Part shown: positions 60,220-64,000 of the stretch, in pieces
Numbering within the stretch: position 1 is the first letter of the stretch
Layout of the letters: every line of letters begins with the position of its first letter
Assembly (NCBI GenBank): GCA_011317545.1
Contig: WUJK01000011.1
Location: 1,069,501 to 1,133,500, forward strand
DNA length: 64,000 nucleotides
Origin: Coniella vitis
Lineage: Eukaryota > Ascomycota > Sordariomycetes > Diaporthales > Schizoparmaceae
Direction: 5' to 3'
Notes under the pieces: model-generated
Database searches by the model: none
The model's input: the letters and a program-made list of their open reading frames with translations, nothing else
What the model was told of the DNA's origin: nothing
Made by a program: the position numbers and the translations under genes

Positions 60220-62503
60220 TTATGCCTCTGCCCGCTCATAATGCACAACCTCCTCGGCCTGCCCATCCTCATCTGCCAACTTGCCACCAAGCCCGCTACC
60301 CGCATGACGATCATTCTGCCTCGCTCTCAGCGCAGCCGCATACTGATCTCTCAACTTCCGCGCTCGTGCACCCGAACACAGATCCGTCGTCGCTCCCGCT
60401 ACAATGTTACCATCAAAAAGCGAGCCCACACTTTCGAGTGGCACGCCTTTTGTCTCGGGGACGCAAAAGACGGCGTAGACGAGCATGAGGACACAGCATG
60501 CGCCAAAGAGGAGGTAGGTGCCAAATGTGATGTTTGCGAGCATGATAGGCACGAGTTTGGCAATGGCAAAGTTGAAGAGCCATTGAGTCATGAGGGAAGC
60601 TGCCATGACGAGGGAGCGAACTAATGGTAGGAACTTTAGTGTCGGGTGGGCAACGACGAATGATATCAAAGGCTCTGCCAATGGTGGTGGCCGTGGTGGG
60701 ATGCGTTTGGAAGCAAGGACATACCGTGATTTGGAGAGCACTCTGATGCGAGTATGAAAGGGATCGGACCCCAACCAAACGAGTAAAAGACGACAAACAG
60801 ATAAATGCAGATAATGGCAAAAATGTTGTTGTGGGACAGCGACTTGTCGCCGGGGTGAACGGCTTGATTAATGCCAATGTAAAACATGGCGAATGCTTGG
60901 CCTGCAGCGCCAACAATGAGAGACCACTAAGCGAATCAACGAGTTAACAAGTTAGCTCTTGGGGACTGATGCTACTCCAAGGTGGACGAAAATGGTAGCA
61001 AAAACAGGTGGCTTGCGTACCTTACGGCCCGCCTGCTCAACGCCAAACATCAAAGCCAGCGAGGTAAAGACGACTTTTACAACGCCGTAGATACCCGTAG
61101 CGAATAAACCAGCCGAGGAACTCGAGAGTCCCACACTTTCGAAGATTTGCCTGTGAAGGAAAGTCAGTGCCGGCTACAGGCAACCATCCGTGGAAAGATG
61201 AGAGGACAATACTAACGGGCTGTAGATATTGATTCCATTCGTTCCCGTTAACTGTTGCCAGAACATGAGCACCACCCCAATACTCGCTTGATAAAAGGCC
61301 TTTTTGCTCGAGCAAGCCGCTCGGACCTGCATGCCCAGCGATAGCCTCTCCTTGCCTTCAAAATCAGCCACGATTTCGTCGAGCTCCTCCTGCAAGGCGG
61401 CATCGTCTTCGGGAAGGTTGCGAATGTACGAAAGGGCTTCTCTGGCCTTGGAAATGTGATTCTTTTCCACCAGCCAGCGTGGAGACTCGCTCTGGAAGAC
61501 GATGAGTAGGAGGAGCAGCCCAGGGAGCATCTGCAGGGTGAAGGGAATGCGCCATTGTGCCGAGTTTGTGGCGTCTGAGATGCGCTTGCTAATGGCGTAG
61601 TTGACGAAATAGGAGATCATGATGCCCGTGACGTTGAAGAGTTGCATACTGCACACACGCATATATACACGCGTGTTGTGTTAATCATGTGCTTGACATA
61701 GTCAATGCAACGGCGAGGATACTGACCAGCCAACGCAACGTCCGCGGATTTCTCGATGAGCCGTTTCGCCAATATAGGTTGGGACAACAGCTGAAATCAG
61801 GCCGACGCCAAAGCCGCCAATGAAACGACCAACATAGAGCTGGGCTAAGTTTGTGGTGTTAATTGCAGAGCTAGCCTGGATGATGGACCCAATGAGGAAG
61901 ATGCAGTCGGCCAGGATAAGCGACCATTTGCGACCACTGCGGTCGAGTCAGTTCAAGACAATGGCCCAAAGTCAAGGCAGGTGGAGGGCTGGACCAACAT
62001 CTTATCGCTCATCCAGAACGAGGCTGCCGCACCAAAGAAACACCCTCCCTGGAGGATCGAGACGATGTTGCCTGAGAGGTTTGCGTAGGATGCGCTGTTG
62101 GGGTCGAGATGGAAGGAGTGTTGGAAGCCTTTCATGGTCAGAATTCCTCCAATGAGGCCAGTGTCCCATCTGCATGTTTGATGAGTGAATAAGTGGTATG
62201 TTATGGTGGCTTTGCGCTAACTCTGTCAACAACGGACTGCCTGAGAACTCACCCAAACAGCATGCCCCCGAACGAGGCGACGGCGGTGAGCACATATGCC
62301 CGTCTGTGGGCACGTATATCCTCCCATGCGCTCCTCCGCCGAGCAGAGACTGTAATTGAGTGCGCCTCAGACGACATGATCAAGGGCGTTCGCTCGGTCG
62401 GGCCGGGTATTTGTGAGCTTGAAGATGAAGCTGTAGACGACAGTGTCGCACCGCCATATTGCGGTTGGGCCGCGGCGGTCCTCATGATATCTCCTCTACT
62501 CAT
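60220..62503 (-). CDS. Sugar-porter family MFS transporter
   Basis: Twelve-span proton-coupled transporter of the major facilitator superfamily. Seven exons on the minus strand (62503-62253, 62169-61999, 61936-61727, 61648-61217, 61150-61021, 60926-60725, 60620-60220) give 598 aa. Family motifs restored by splicing are WDTGLIGGIL in span 1, SDKIGRKWS in loop 2-3, GETAHREIRGR, ESPRWLVEK, FWQQLTGTNGINIYSP in span 7, AGRKWSL and PETKGVPLES. The N-terminal tail (about 70 residues) and C-terminal tail (about 90 residues, QYAAALRARQ) are cytosolic and charged. All six introns (62-104 bp) have GT..AG borders and agree in phase. Quinate and hexose permeases are both possible; substrate cannot be read from the sequence. 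Confidence 0.88.
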
Positions 62504-63581
62504 GGTTCAATCCCACCATCCACTGCGCGCGGGTCAATAATAAACCGGCTTCAGGTTTCGGGTTCGATTCTTGCAGGCCAGGCTACCATCCCACAAGCAC
62601 CGAAAAGGAAACAACCCAGCTGCATGAAAGCGCGTATTGTGCTTTCGGTGGTGGCTACCCCGAGAAGAACCGCTCTGACGTTGCTCCCCATCCCTCCCCG
62701 CATTGCGCGCAGCGTAACCCCAGAGGCCCAGCCAAAGTGGGTCTGAGTAAGTACATATGCCTGGCGCCCTTGTGGCTGCCATCCAGTGATTGGCGTCCTA
62801 TAGCGGGATTGGAAGCCCAGTCTCTCTTGCTGTTGCGCCGTGATCATCCAAGGTTGGCTTCTCAGCGTATTTACATACTTATAGTACTACTATATGGCTT
62901 ATTTCAGGCAATGGAAGTTATCACTCTCACATAATCAGTGCCAGCAGCTTCTTTGACTTACTTGGCGACTCAAATTCTCGTCCACGTTGGCGCCTACACA
63001 TACATGGTCGAAAGAATCCAGAAGTGATTTCGCCCAGTCTATGAACTTCGCATTTTGGATGAATTTCTCGTTCGTTGAGGTCTGTAGGCTGTCTTTTCTG
63101 GTGTGATATGACACTGCTGCCGGCAAATCAGCAGGATATGCAAGATTCAATGCGCCTTTCAACACAAGAATATACGTTTTCCATAGGAAAGAAATGCAAT
63201 TGTCTAATCCATCATTCTTATTCGTAGCCGCTTGTGCGTTGCGAATGACAGGCAAAACTGCGTGTGCTGGCAAAGAGTAGCCTCGTCTGTAACACCTACT
63301 CAATTGCTTCGAAACCTGCAAGTCTGAAAGTGAGGTCATTTGCATTCTTGAACCTGAAAAGCTCTCGAGGGTCTCGCAGTCAGACTAAAACACAAATTTC
63401 GTAGGTATTCGTCAATTAGACGCAAGACATTGAATCGTCTCGTGAAACATGCTGTCGCGCTCAAAATATCAATGATTATCGTCGTGAACTGAACCATATC
63501 CTCGCATACAATGGTAATACTGTATGCACAAACGTGCTAACTCCGTCCAACCGTTACGACCAAATTGACGCCTAGGCTCCT
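62504..63581. other. Spacer between transporter and dynein light chain
   Basis: Contains the 3' flank of the LC8 gene and the promoter of the transporter. A 136-codon ATG frame on the minus strand (62935-63345) is open but unmatched; its position, directly 3' of LC8, makes trailer sequence as likely as a gene. Confidence 0.4.
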
Positions 63582-64000
63582 CTATTGCGTCTTGAATAGC
63601 AGGATGGCGCAGTGACCGAGGTAGAAGTAGATGAAGTGCTTCGTTTCTAACATTTCTGTCAGCAGAATTCTCCCGGACAGGATTCCAGTCCGTATACAGC
63701 GAACACAAGTGCGCACTGCGGGCCAGCCATACCGTGTGTGACAAAGCTACCGAAGTTGCGGCCCACGATGCAGTGCCAAGTGGGGCCCTTGCGCTCGTCG
63801 AAGGTCTTCTTGATGTGCTGGGCGATATCCTATGCACCGTCAATCATAAGTCTTATAGCTGTGAGTATGCAGATGCATGTCCTTCGGTCGCAAGGGGGTC
63901 GAGTTTGGGCCAACGGCAGGTCCGGGAACAGGCGCGGTGCGCTTCGACGGTCGTGTAGAGAACCGGGTTGCATTATACCTTCTCGATGGTAAACTTGGCC
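63582..64000 (-). CDS. Dynein light chain LC8 (partial, 5' end outside the window)
   Basis: Small hub protein that dimerises linear partners and is a subunit of cytoplasmic dynein (DYNLL; NUDG of Aspergillus). Three exons are visible on the minus strand: 64000-63979 (cut by the window edge), 63829-63733 and 63646-63582. They give the last 60 residues: AKFTIEK, then DIAQHIKKTFDERKGPTWHC, IVGRNFGSFVTH, and ETKHFIYFYLGHCAILLFKT ending Q-stop. The introns are 149 and 86 bp. The match to the highly conserved LC8 C-terminus is nearly complete. No single open frame shows it, because the exons are so short. About 30 N-terminal residues must lie to the right. Confidence 0.95.

Noticed and set aside
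60220..62503. CRISPR arrays, prokaryotic operons or a secondary-metabolite cluster around the transporter
   Set aside because: Genes are intron-rich fungal housekeeping types; no polyketide or peptide synthase, no array of spaced repeats.
62550..62580. B-box-like GGTTCGATTC
   Set aside because: The T stem does not pair and no A box or acceptor stem lies at the right distance.

Overview
The window looks like nuclear DNA of a filamentous ascomycete, most likely a Sordariomycete and probably Hypocreales. The evidence is that every convincing gene is eukaryotic. Introns are short (mostly 50-100 bp) with GT..AG borders and CTRAY-type branch sites, and several proteins have a typical mould form (RIC8, choline sulfatase, fungal MED8, the ELL-like factor). 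The genus is inference. I see no operons, tRNA, rRNA, CRISPR or intact transposon.

I could build sixteen gene models, splicing exons by hand. Left to right: an FBXO9/Pof7-like F-box protein (-, 4034-5677); an SLC25A39/40/Mtm1 mitochondrial carrier (+, 6638-8015); the G-alpha exchange factor RIC8 (+, 9502-11173); a protein with an AT-hook-like motif and a C-terminal chromodomain (+, 11874-12966); an MPDU1-like PQ-loop protein (+, 13863-15069); choline sulfatase (+, 18885-20677); Mediator subunit MED8 (+, 22208-23347); the U3 processome protein NAN1/UTP17/WDR75 (-, 24128-27147), divergent from RPB10 (+, 27533-28059); an unknown 686-aa fungal protein with seven exons (+, 31770-34256); an unknown 484-aa protein with a histidine run (-, 36536-38069); an ELL-like elongation factor (-, 40157-42879); an unknown coiled-coil protein (+, 55668-56579); an EFM2-like methyltransferase (+, 58485-59575); a sugar-porter MFS transporter (-, 60220-62503); and the 3' part of dynein light chain LC8 (-, 63582 to the right edge).

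Gene density is uneven. Housekeeping genes are packed at 4-15 kb, 22-28 kb and 55.7-64 kb. Long stretches without a credible gene lie at 1-4.0, 15.1-18.9, 28.1-31.8 and above all 42.9-55.7 kb. These spacers are not AT-rich, so they do not look RIP-mutated. They hold microsatellites, GGCT- and CTGGC-type tandem repeats, a T36 run, and many copies of one short word, ACATAGTA (reverse TACTATGT).

I located 27 exact copies of that word by eye, against about 2 expected by chance. All lie between genes, and one site is a perfect 16-bp palindrome. This motif and the 12.8-kb gene desert are the most unusual things here. The genes do not form a pathway cluster; the only suggestive pairing is the divergent NAN1-RPB10 promoter, which joins two ribosome and RNA-polymerase growth genes.
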